A DNA stretch of 64,000 bases, from the NCBI GenBank assembly GCA_029204225.1, contig CM055104.1, forward strand, positions 22,321,952-22,385,951, written 5' to 3'. This stretch comes from Diphasiastrum complanatum (lineage: Eukaryota > Streptophyta > Lycopodiopsida > Lycopodiales > Lycopodiaceae). Position 1 is the stretch's first letter. Each line of letters begins with the position of its first letter. The notes under the pieces were generated by a model. The model did no database searches. It saw nothing but the letters and a program-made list of their open reading frames with translations, and had not been told where the DNA came from. The translations under genes were made by a program, and so were the position numbers. This document shows positions 1 through 11,600 of the stretch, piece after piece.

Positions 1-1415
1 GCAGACATGGAGATCGACTTTACCAAAAGGAAAGTCGAGATCAAGAGCCATGGATTGTCTGGACATGTTCAAAACAAATGCATAATTCAACTGTCCTAAG
101 CGATGATGCCATAGTAATGTTTATTGACAAGAACAGAGGTTTTCAAGACTTGACTAGAATCAGAATAACAATGTGCCAATCTATATAAGTATCCATGCCT
201 CTTGTCGAGGGCAAGAATCTTATTACTCTTATCGATAATTCCACATTGATCAGACTCAAACTCCACCTTATGACCTAAATCTGTAAGTCTACTTACTGAT
301 AACAGATTTGTAGAGAGTTTAGGAACATACAAGACTTTTGACAGTAGTTTGAATTGATCATGCTAGAATCTCAATCTTCCATACCTTCACCTTTGATAGT
401 GTGAGTACTATCGTCACCAAGATGAACATACTTCTTTGTGCTGTAAGGCAGATATGATTGGAAAATCTCACGATGATTGGTCATATGTTGAGTAGCTCCA
501 GAATCCAAAAACCACGAATCATCCGAATTCGCATATTTGTCTTTGACCATAAAAGCGCCTTCGTCCATTTCGACTTGAGGAGATGCTGTAACTATATTTG
601 CTTGTTGATCAGGTTGCTTGGCTGCATTATTTGCTTTGAGAATTCGGCAATCATGGATCTCATGGTTATTGCATTTGCAATACCTACAAACAATCGTCTT
701 CTTCGACGAATGTGAATTTGATGACTGTTCTTGACTTTGAGTTTGTTTCTGATTTGATGTAGACTGCTTGGAGCTTTTCTGCTTCTGTCATTTCAAGCCC
801 TTGTTGACATATAAAACATGAGACGAAGAGGTAGACAAAGTCTCTTGACTTCTTTGATTATTTTCTTGCAGCAACATAGTGATAACTCTGATAAGAATTA
901 AATTTGAGTGTGTCATGGTGATCATTACCCAGTTCTCATATGTAGAGGGCAAGCTTGAAAGCAATGTCCTAATTGTGTCTTGATCGTCTATGATTGATCT
1001 GATAGCGGCCATTTGTTGCAAGAGATTCTTAAACTAGTTAGTGTGATCTTGAAGAGAATCACCATTTGACATCTTGAGAGTGAAGAATTTCCTTCGAAGA
1101 TGTAACTTGGTAGTTACATCTCTCACATCATATAGTGAGCTTAGGATGTCCCAAACTTCTTTCAAAGTTTTAGCTTCAGATAATTGGGCAATTTGAGTAT
1201 CTGATATATTGAGGATAATAAGCGCGAAAGCTTTACCATCCTTCGATTTCCATTTTGAGTCTTATGTGTCGTCTTTAGGTTTCACTTCGATACCTGTAAC
1301 AACATCCCATAACTCGTTGGCGATTAGCAAGGTCTTCATCTTAAATTTTCACAAATGATAATTGGATCCATTTAGCTTGTTTGCGATAAGATCAGCTTTA
1401 CTTTGAGAATCCATC
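1..1415 (-). pseudogene. copia A gag-protease-preintegrase reading frame, degenerate
   Basis: The likely gag start is the ATG at about 1415. It is followed by a copia gag of the UBN2 type (KLNGSNYHLWK-like start, read through a stop; later LSSLPSTYENW at 1000-900). The protease carries the active-site motif SWFLDSGATQHMT (about 525-480). The GAG-pre-integrase part follows, with YVPKLSTNLLSVSRL and HKVEFESDQCGIIDKS at 330-210. Gag, protease and pre-integrase lie in different frames with stops between them, so no single polyprotein is left. The integrase and RT would lie beyond base 1. The best relative in the window is the pre-integrase start of copia B at about 41715. Confidence 0.8.
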
Positions 1416-1611
1416 TAAAACTTAGTCTGTTGATCGTATTGATGACGCTAAGATGTAGTGATGCCAACAACAGGAAATCAATTCTTTGATACTGAAAGGA
1501 TGAAAAGAACTGAAGAAATGATGATACCAATTTGATATCATGAAAGATATCAAGTATTAGAGTTTTTCGCTCTAGTATCGAAATAGTATTAGGCCTTGAA
1601 GAAGAATTAAC

Positions 1612-1644
1612 GCTCTGATACCATGTAGGTATGCTCTGATACCA
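1612..1644 (-). other. Duplicated primer-binding site for initiator tRNA-Met
   Basis: GCTCTGATACCA occurs at 1612-1623 and again at 1633-1644. The reverse complement, TGGTATCAGAGC, is the standard plant LTR-element primer site for initiator tRNA-Met. The copy touching the LTR is the working one by position. The second lies exactly 21 bp further in and looks like a tandem duplication. Confidence 0.75.
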
Positions 1645-2828
1645 TGTCGGAAGGTGAGTAATAGAATGCGGAAACTTCCTACTTCCAATGCATGACTACG
1701 TAGGCCTATCAAAAATTGAACAAAGCAATGGTGATGGAAATCACGTCCAATCTTTAGCAACTAACTTTCGATAGATACTAAGTGATTACATAGCCAAACA
1801 TAAAGTATTGAATTCTCAGACAATTTCTATCAGTTACAAAAGCAATACAGAGACGCATGCATTTTGACACAAACTGAACGCAATAAGGAAATAATATTGC
1901 TTTAGAAAAACATGCTCAGATGCTAATGAGCACAAGACAATAGCGGATAGCTTAGAAACCACGCACTCTAAAGCTGTCGCTGAGTAACTGAGAATAAGTC
2001 TGAAATAAGCAACTATGTTGATAAGCAGTAGTGCAAATACCAACTCTAAAATAAATCTCTAGAAGATTGAGCTAGAATGCTCAAGAGAGTTCAAGCTTGA
2101 AAGCTTGATAGAGAGCTAACAACAATACTTTCTGATTGTGAACGATCTGCTTGATGAGAGCGTAGGAAGCGTCGTGTAATAACACTCAACTCCTTCACAA
2201 TTCACAATGTTGATTGATCATTCTACTAATTGATAAGATGTATGAACAACTGATTTATACTAAGTAATTAGGTCGTCAAATGCGATTGCCAACTAGCTAG
2301 ACTCCGCTAGCATTCATCCAGTTCTTCTCAGAAGTTGCTTGCTGATAAGCGGTGACAATTGGCTATAAACAGTCTGTCTGCATAAATGAACGTAAACTGT
2401 CATTCTACATAAATGAATGTAAACTGCCACAGGCGAAAAATGCGACACTACATTTTTACTCGTGATTTTTGACAGGCAAAAAATACGAAAAAGACGACAC
2501 TGTATTTTTTACACGTAATTTTTGACAAGTGAAAAATGCTAAAAAGGCGACACTTCATTTTTACACGCAATTCCTGACAGGTGAAAAATGTGAAAACTTT
2601 CGACACTGCATTTTTACACGAGATTCTTGACAAGCGACACTGTCGGGTTTGTAGAGAGAGAAAATGCGACACTGTTGTCAAACTCCGTGTATTTCTACGG
2701 ACTGTGTAAAAACACTTGTAATTCTGCAGATTGTATAAAGACACGGAAAAATCCGCAAAAGTGGATAAACAGTTGGATGAAGATTAAAAATCGATTAGTC
2801 GATTAGTAGGAAGGAGAATAATCCAACA
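1645..2828 (-). repeat. 5' LTR of copia A (1184 bp)
   Basis: On the minus strand it begins TGTTGGATTATTC (at 2828) and ends CCTTCCGACA (at 1645), so it has TG...CA ends. It abuts a primer site on the internal side. It matches the 3' LTR of copia B (44580-45826). It contains a short tandem array at about 2434-2650. Confidence 0.85.
2434..2650 (-). repeat. Tandem array of ~60-bp units inside the copia A LTR
   Basis: Nearly four degenerate units share a core in which GCGACACT is followed by a T-rich stretch, a lysine-codon-like A run and CTGACAGG. The same array appears in the copia B LTR at about 44750-44910, so it belongs to the family's U3/R region and not to this insertion alone. Confidence 0.65.
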
Positions 2829-5800
2829 AATAGCCCCATTTCTAGCATCTCTAGCATCTCATGCAAGAAATCAACAATCCATCTGAATCTTAATAAATTT
2901 AATTGTCTCCTATAAATTCGGAGATATAGACTTGACTCGTACACAAACACATATAGACTAGAATCTGTAGTAGAATACCATTCACTAAAGTAAGCAAAAC
3001 TCTCCATAAGCAAAAATAATTTTCTTAACGAGAAATGCCTATGAGATCCATAGGTCTCAATAAAATACTGGAGTAATTGCTGATCTGAAATCTCAAGTCA
3101 TTTAGTAGATTGAAAATTACTCAACATACTTAAGAATCTACATATTTCCTAATTATCTTCTAATTAAGTATCCATTTATGATCCGTCAATCACAAAGAGT
3201 TAGACTCTTATGATTCGTCAAATCATAATTCTCTGAAATCCAAATGATACTTAATTTCTAAAGGATATTAGAGTTTATATCTAATACACAACTCGAAAAA
3301 TATATAAGAATCATTCTAAAATCTTTTCCACTCATGAAATACTAGATTTTAAAAATATTTCTCAAACTAGATTTTTAACCAAAATATAAGCTATCCAAAT
3401 TCCAAAGCCATCTGTAAATCAAAGACAGAAAGCATACCAAATGGTATTAACTATCTCCATCCACCAAAAAATTCAGATTACTGTCTAGAACTGCTAGATA
3501 TCCATAGTTTGGCTGAATTCCTTAAAACTTAGTTATCATTCTTGGACCCATTATGATTCGTTATCCAATAGAGCTCTCTGAGATACAATTACTAATGAAC
3601 TGAGCCTATTTCTCATATGATGAATACTCTACCAAGATTTTTTGTATATTCTATGCACATAACTTTTTTAATGAATCTCGATAATTCATAAATCATGTGT
3701 CTTATAAGCAACATATATGAACAAACAATTTCTAATGAATTCTCTTCACACTGTCCATCTCACCAATTAAATTTTCACATGAGTAATCCATTCACTCAAT
3801 TTTATTCCAATGATTCAGAAATCTCAAATGTCTAGGTGCAGATCTTAATTGTACCAACACATTTAGATCCTTATCCAAATCATTTTTTAAGTTAACAAAT
3901 AAATCTTTCATTACAAGATATGTTAACTCTCCAAGTAATTGTCCATCACAATACTTGATCATATGTCTATGTTCACTGACTAGGTTAAGTGCACCAAATA
4001 ACCCTAGTAACCAGGAATACATAGTAGATAATCATGCACAAATGAGAATAATCTCACTATGACCCAGTATACACATACGCTCTCATTTGGCAGATTCCTC
4101 CAAAATCCGCATATGTTACTTTCATATCTTGTTGAGAATCTTGTAACTCAAGTACCAAAAAATTATTTTCATGATGAGTAAATAACATATCTGGGAAATC
4201 CCTGAGACTGAGAACACATCCTCTCATGAGTTTTTCTCCTACTTAATCAACCCTTTCCTGATCCTAGCATCTAAGCTAAAATTAGGTTGATCCTATACAA
4301 ACATTCCTTGATCAAACTATCCCAATCAAAACTAAGATTAGTAGCTTTTGATCTCACTCAGTACTACTTATAATGATTTCAAATTCCAAACCACCTCCAG
4401 TTCCAAATTGTTTCACACAATCCCTAGATAATTTCTCTTATTTTAAAAACTTCCATCATGTTTCTATACATCAACTGGTTTCCATCCAGAAACTATGCAA
4501 CTAGTAGGTCCTCAAATAGAATCTTACCCATTACTTCACCCCTCATTTTTTAAGAAATTCACCAATTTCTTACAAAAGTTACCTAGAGAGATGACAACAT
4601 GAAAATATTTGAAAAGTCAATAATAAGTGTCTTCCAAAAAAATATTCACTCTATTATATTTAGGACCTTTTCTTTGAATATTTTCAACACAAGTGATAGT
4701 AAACATCATCCATTTGATATCTATCTATGCATATGTGATAATCTAGGTCTCAAAAAATTGAAAACACAAAAGGCTCAAGACTTTATCCAAAGTTTCCATG
4801 CCTTACAACAACAAGTAGTAATTCACATGATAACAGTCCTTCAGAAAGAAATAATTTCACACTGGAAGGATCATGTGAAATTAGTCTAATATCAAGTATT
4901 TTAGAAATTTTAAAGAAGGGTTCTAAAAAGGTGAGAAATAGCTTTAGCTTGATTTTGTAAATTAAGAGATACCTCATTGGGATCCAGATTAAACCTCAAA
5001 AATTCACAAAATACCCCAACATTTAATCTATGGTTTTTTTTCCCCATATCGCGAATAGGTACTATAACTACCATTGATAATCAGGTCTTTACAGTCCTAG
5101 AATTTCCTTTCCAAAAAAATTGATGTCCCATACCACCAGCTCTTCTTTCCATAAAATCCTTAACCACCTTATCCGATATTCTAGAGATCCAAATAATCAA
5201 TCTAGAATCCATATACCATGTATAGGCACATATCAGACACAACCAAAACACCGGAGAATCCATAAGTTATGTTTATGATGGATATTAATAATCCATTTAT
5301 GAAAGAGTTATTCAACATAAAGACTCCTACACATGGCTTCCTAACACACTGTCAACCTCTTCTGGTTAGTAATAACCTTTATTAATCCCTCCAATAGAGA
5401 GCATTACCTCCAAGGGAAAAAATTTCTAGTACTAACAAGTTAAATAAGATCCATGTGTTGACTAACTTCTTTTTCATCCAAATCATACCAAAATTTATGG
5501 TCATTCTCATGGTCATATATGATATCTCATATAAATACAACTAAATGAATTTTTGTTTAACAATTCTTTATGGAATAACTCCATAACTAGTATTATGCAT
5601 ATTTCCTTCAAAGAGAGAAAAAAAATCACGATTACATAATACAAACTCATTTACTAACTCAGACGTCCATTTCACTTCTTCCCTTAGATTTTTTAGTCCC
5701 GCGAAAAACTTCATCAGCTAAGGTACTAGACATATAGTCAATGATAAGTCATTTTTTCCCTTTCATTTCACTGGCTTTAGCATTACTCCATTAAAATAGA

Positions 5801-6329
5801 TTAATGCAACTCATGAATATATGTAAATGGAAAATCCACAAAATTTCGATTCCACTACTTTTTTTGTATTCAACAAAAACCTATGGGCCAAATAAAGAAT
5901 TACCTCCATTCATTCCATTACATACTTTATTAGTTTAGCTTCATTCCGCTTTTAACAAGTATCTTACTAAAAGCTTTTGCTTGCCAACCTTAATGATGAA
6001 AATTATTTAGAATGCAATAGCAAAACGATCGATCGAAAAGGAAAAAAAAAATGGATTTGAGAATCCATGAGCACAATTTAACTCAATTCACCGGGAGTAA
6101 CCTTATTCCAGAGTTAAAAATGTTAAAAGCACAGTACTTGGAAATCAAATTTCCTATACTAGGTACATGCATGGGAACCATTCCTTGATGAATTATTTAT
6201 TTGTCGTTAATCCCAAATTTATAAACCTAGTTCTTAAACTCTTAGTTAGGATTATAACCAGGCAAAAATTATTTCTTCAACCATTTCAAATATAAAAAGA
6301 ATCTTTACAAAGGGTCTTTTTGGATTAAG
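2829..6329. other. AT-rich stretch without recognisable genes
   Basis: Only short open frames occur (the longest are under 100 codons, for example at 3792-4022 minus and 4599-4889 plus). None shows a domain I know. There is no LTR pair, primer site, SSR or transposase motif. It may be old decayed transposon or ordinary intergenic DNA. It ends where a copia RNase H remnant becomes readable. Confidence 0.5.
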
Positions 6330-6562
6330 AACTCCTCTAATGATTTGGAAGTGTACGAGTGTCTACATCTCCTACCCAACTTTCATCTAAATGACCACTG
6401 ATAATATTCCATAACAAATGCAGAGGTCTATAGTAGCTCAAAGATATCTCAAAACCCTAATAAGAGTTTGTCAATGTGTAATACAAGGATTGGTCATAAA
6501 CTGACTTAAGAAACTTACTGCAAAAGCTATTACATGAGAGATCCTATTATAGAATGATAGCG
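6330..6562 (-). pseudogene. copia RT end / RNase H remnant
   Basis: Read on the minus strand, the end of a copia RT (YHSIIGSLM-like) is joined by a small deletion to AFAVSFLSQFMTNPCITH. RNase H follows, with an SWVGDVDTRT-like motif at about 6350. It matches the same part of copia B (about 43890-44140) closely, so it is the same family. It is cut at 6563 by the LTR fragment that follows. Nonsense codons are present. Confidence 0.7.
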
Positions 6563-6564
6563 AT

Positions 6565-7727
6565 TGTAGCGCAGGCATCCCAAAGGGAGCCGGGAACCAC
6601 GACTTAGCTTCCCAGCCTTCAACTCTTGCCATCCAAACCCACTTGACATACAAGTAGCCAACTCGCCAACAACGATCAGACTTAACCAACTTGAAGTTCC
6701 AAAAACCAACATTGAGATCCAACCTAGCGCCATGCCAGATCGGGGGTCCCGATGTGGGTGACTTTCCTCCAAGCAAGCCACCCGACATACATCAAACTTA
6801 ACCAACTCGAAGCTTCGTTACAAACGAGTAACATCCATTCCAAGCAAGCGGTCTGACTTACATCAGACTTAACCAACTGAAAGCTTCGTTACGAGCGCTG
6901 GAAGCCAACCTGGCGCCACGCCAGACTGGACAGCCATAAACAGGTAACGTCCACCCAAGCAAGCCATCCAACTCAGCCGACAGGTTAGAGCCCGTTCCCC
7001 AAGAGCTTAACCCATTCACGTTCATGCAAGGAACACTCAGAACCACAAGCCGCGACAGATATGGAAACAATCAGTTCCTGGACCAAATGGTCCCGACAGC
7101 ATACCGCTGGCGCCACGGACCGAATGGTCCCGACGGCATACCGCTGGCGTCCCGGGATACGACCCTCAGCTATGTGCCAAATTAAAAATTTTGAAAGTGG
7201 CCTTACAACTGGCGCTTTTACTGAACACTGAAACCCAGAAGGTAATCAGAGTCAGTTTGAGGAAAATCCCACTTTATTGATAAATCTGAGAAGGTTACAT
7301 TTCAAGTGTGTGACCGACCCTAGTCTTTGGGGCGCTAGCATGCCAAGGCGAGAGCCATGACAACATTCCAGCAAGGGAGGCTGAGACTTGATTGGAGCTC
7401 GCCCTGAGTCGCAACCCGCACTCCCCTATAGTATTGGTGTGATTCGGCACCCCCCCCCCCCCCCCCCCTCATACCAAGCACTCTACCCAAGCTGGTAAAG
7501 CACATTTTTCTCTCTCTAAGATTTTCTCTTTCTAGAAAGTCATTTTCTCTCTCTAGATTTTATTGATCCCCAGACTTCCTTTAATCATGCCTAGATCGTG
7601 TGAGGTGATTGCACATCGATCTGAGCTCTCTGGACTCCGCTAGAACCGATCAAAGATTTTCAGCCATAGAAACTTGGCGCCGGCTGGATTCTGGTCACAG
7701 TGGCGCCGGGAGCGGCGCCGGCGCCCA
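6565..7727 (-). mobile_element. Truncated LTR of the 'GGCGCC' non-autonomous family
   Basis: This is the reverse complement of the LTRs at 49428-50672 and 53224-54441. It begins at the outer CA end (6565) and breaks off inside the GGCGCC-rich start of U3 at about 7727. No internal element follows on either side, so it is a solo LTR that lost its last ~90 bp or a truncated insertion. It carries the same short open frames as the other copies, so these are LTR sequence and not genes. A C19 run at 7450-7468 replaces a G7-G8 run in the sister LTRs. Confidence 0.85.
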
Positions 7728-8678
7728 GGACCAAAAAGCACTTTGGGCATTACACGGAATGGTTCAATGGAATTTCCTTTGTTAAATCAGAAAAGGCTTG
7801 CTTGCTTACGTGACCTAGTGTTCGAGAAAGTCGGCATAGTTTAAGAATAGAATCGACATCTTTTCCCAAAAACCAGTATAACAAAAATTGTACAAGATTT
7901 TTTATGTCATAAATCTTGGGTTTTATAAAAAAAAATCGACAAGTAAGAGATTGTCACTTAATATAGGCCAAAAAACTTTTTCACATATTGGTTTTTGAAG
8001 AAAGCTCAAGAGGTTTCCGAACGCAAGTTACCTCCCACTGCCCACCTCCGCATGACAGCCAAATTAGTCCACACAAAAAGAATAATAAATCTGTACAATC
8101 ATTACCACAAGAGAACAGGGTCAATTGTTCTTCAAAGGCACTGCCCACTGCCAGCCTGCCAGGAATGATCGACGAAAGGTGGGCAGTGGGCACTGTGGAT
8201 CACGCGGCCAAACGGTAAGCAGGCATTTTGACTAATCCCAAATGTAAGTACAATTGGCTGTCGTTTTTCCTTGCTTGTGATCTTAGTTGTAACTTTGTAC
8301 TACACTATTTACTCTTGCTAACTCTTGCTAATCCTAATTTCTTCAAGCTTTCCCTTTTTTTGTCCTCACACTTCTTATGAGTTTTTCTGTAAATGCATCA
8401 GGGTCTCGTAAATCATTTAATTTGAAGTGGAAAACACTTAATCTGAAGTGAATTTCCTTTGTTTTTCAAACAAGGAATAGTGATAAGTGTAGCCACCATC
8501 AGTAAAAGGTTGCTACTCAACAGATTTTAGTGAGCTTTGGAAGAACTACGAACTATGAAGCGCCTGGATGATCTGCATAAATGATATCTTCTTGTGCGCT
8601 TGCTTGCTATAGGCTTATATGGAAAAGGCATGAAATTATAGTCTGTAAGAAGTTGCAACAGAAGGTCGCTTCAAAGTC
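7728..8678 (+). other. 5' flank of the XKR-like gene with a 14-bp inverted repeat
   Basis: No coding region is supported here. CCCACTGCCCACCT at 8034-8047 is perfectly complementary to 8177-8190, with 129 bp between the arms. Promoter elements cannot be fixed by eye. The stretch probably includes the promoter and 5' UTR of the gene starting at 8679. Confidence 0.45.
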
Positions 8679-11600
8679 ATGGAATCGAATAACAAGTCCG
8701 ATTCTCAGCACAGAGAAGATGCAATTCACAATCCTAGCCATCTGTTTACAGATTTTCAGACCGTGCAAGTACGCAACCCAGCTCTTTGTATTCCGGTGTG
8801 CAACGACAGCATAGTCGTAGCGATCTGGAATGAAAGTGAAGAAATCGCGATGCTGGGACAAAAAGAGGGGGAAGTACTTTCAGGGACAGCCATAAATGAA
8901 GATTTTAGCCACACAAGAGAATGTGCATTACCCGTACAATTGCAATGTAGTAACTTGGAGGACAGCCGCCTATGTATTCCGGTGTGCAATGACAGCATAG
9001 TTGTAGCGACCTGGAATGAAAGTGAAGAAATCGCGATGCTGGGAGAAGAGGAGGGGGATGTACTTTCAGGGACAACCATGAATGAAGATCTTAGCCACAC
9101 AAGAAATTGTGCACAAGAATTACCCGTACAATTGCATTGTAGTAACTTGGAGGATTGCTGCAGTAGTTTCTCAAGCTCAAAACGAGGATCCAGCTTACAA
9201 GGGACGGTGAACGATCATGGAAAAGAAGTTGATGCCAGTTCAGGATCGTCCATGGCTTGGTGGATATTGTTTAGCCGAACAATCTCTGCAGGCTTGTATC
9301 TTTTCGATTTTTTGACCACCATCTTAGTGGTGAAGCAAAACTACGATTTGGACTACCATCCTGCCGAGAATTCAGAATTTTCCCATGGACGTATTCAAGG
9401 CGCATTTCCTATCTTCCTCATCATTGTGGCTCTGGCACACATTTCAAATGCAAATTACCTTCAAGTTGACTCTACCCCCGGAGCAACAGCCCATAAGGTC
9501 TGCCTACTTTCTTCCTCTCCTCCAACTTCAAAGGCTCCTAAGCGGATTATGGGCGACTGGTTCATGCGATCACAGGTACTTATATCCAGCCCTAAATGTC
9601 AGTCCATACCGTTCACTATTTCTATATTTACTTGTATTATTTTTCTTGTACGATGCTCATAGTTCCGTCTGCTTTCCTCTCTTTTCTCACACCATCTCTT
9701 TAAAATCCTCGACTATGCATGAGGGTTTCCTCTCACCATCTCTTTTAACATCCTCGACTATGCATAAAATGCTGCTGCCAACTCGCAAAATGCTTTCTAT
9801 TATGCTGCTGCCAACTCGCACAATGCTTTCTATTATGCAAGCGTGAGATATCTTGTTCCTAGCCTCTTGGCTGATTCATTTGTCTTTTTGGTTTTCATCA
9901 GGAGTCTTTTGAAGCTGGAGAGGTGAATTAACACTCAGTTTAGAAACATTAGATTGCTTGTTTTGTTTTCTACATATGTCAAGAGAAAGTTTAACTTTGT
10001 AAGGTCGTGAAGCTTTTCAATACCCATGAATTCCAATTTGTGTACACCCAGTAATCTATGCTGAAGTATTGTGTTGTATGTAGTAACCTTCATGATTACT
10101 AAGTGTTGTACCACAAATCTCACATAGTGACCAAGTCCTACTCACATTAGGAGTACAAAGTTAGTATTATTGACGTCGGTCAGCCTAGTATCAATAGCGT
10201 TGTATTGTACCTAGAATATGATAGCACTCACTAGTCCCAAGATGTCACCATGATAAAAGTACACTACTATGTTGTCCTAGTAGAAATGTACAAATAAAAC
10301 ACTATGACCAACAACATATCCAATCTCGCCTCGTACACACTAGGGCCAGTTAGGGCTACCAATACGACATACCTATTGATGAAACGTAATAGTATATTTG
10401 TAACCTAGGGCTAGTGTGACAATGCAGCATTGGACCTTATTATAGCTAAGTCCCATACCGATTTTGGCCCTACTGCTACTGTATTGCAAACGACCTATCA
10501 AGTTTTACTAGTACTGGGTTATCGATGACATGGCTAGTGCGGTGCTGTAACCAGCCAACTTAGTACCAGTTAGGTTGGATTGTACGAAGCATACCCAAAT
10601 CTCTTATACCCACATAGTTACCTAGTGCAACATTGTGACTAGTTTATAGTATTGTCAACCGCATTGCACTGCAAATGGAGCATTTACCAGTCATTAGCAC
10701 GGTACTACAATAGCCCTAGTAAGCCCATACTCAGTCACTAAACAACACGTTATTCATTGCGACTAGGAGGGTACTGTAGCCAACATCTAGCCCAATGCAG
10801 AATTCACATACGGAAGAAGGTGTAGCACTGTCTCCTGATGGAGGGACTACATCAGTAGGTTGACCATAGTACGTCGTATTGAGAATGTTTTGAGCCGAAA
10901 AAGAGAAGTACCATTACTTGCTAGGGGAGATGCACTAGGGACACACAGCGAACGACAGGATACCTCACTCTCCTCCGACCATACTCCTGGAAATTTGGAA
11001 AACTTCCATTGGCGGGGGGAGCACGGGGTGATCAAGCAGGCCACTAGGTTTGGAAGTGGTTTTCGACCTCAGTCACTAGCGTAAGGGTAGTGTGGGCCTT
11101 TCCCCTTTTAGGACACTCTGACGAGACCAATCCCCTGCTAGAAAAGGACCTAACAATCATTTTCCTTGTAAGCTATTTGTATGATGGATTAGCATGGGGT
11201 TTGAGTTTGTAAACTCCTAGCATGCCAAGTATGCCAAGTAGTGGACCACTACTATAGACACAACCATCCTCAAGATACTCCATGGTGAATGATGGTTTGT
11301 TTCATGTTCTTCTCTAGTGTAGCACTTCATGTGAAAATTGTTTTTAAAGGACATTGCAACAAATGTTTTGAAATTTATATGACACTTGGTGTTTTTTCTA
11401 AAGAGAATAATGAGTGAGATTATCATTATATTTAGTCATTTTTATGTGTGCATGTTATTGTGAAAATTATGTACTAGATTACTATTATTTTAGCTTATTA
11501 CTTGCATATAAGTGCCAAAAAAGTTAATAATACATCTATGAGTGCTTGAAACTTAGTCAATTACAAAACTATAGCTACAATATTCATGTTCATGGAAGAC

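Larger units (their letters stand above)
1..2828 (-). mobile_element. Ty1-copia retrotransposon A, 5' half, cut by window edge
   Basis: Reading on the minus strand, a 5' LTR (2828 to 1645) is followed by initiator tRNA-Met primer sites, then gag, protease and the GAG-pre-integrase region, which runs off the window at base 1. This order (gag, PR, IN before RT) is that of Pseudoviridae/copia. The LTR and coding part match a second copy of the same family at 41715-45826 on the plus strand. The reading frame is broken several times, so this copy is probably dead. Bases 2829-2833 (AATAG) would be the target duplication, but the other end is outside the window. Confidence 0.88.

Noticed and set aside
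1633-1644. tRNA gene fragments at primer sites
   Set aside because: Only the 12-13 bases complementary to the tRNA 3' end are present. No tRNA body or arms could be built.
4599-4889. 96-codon frame in the AT-rich region
   Set aside because: It has no domain, no splice support and no similarity to anything I recognise. This length is expected by chance.
8756-9100. 114-codon minus-strand frame
   Set aside because: It is antisense to the tandem repeat in exon 1 of the XKR-like gene, and its repeated text is the mirror of that duplication.
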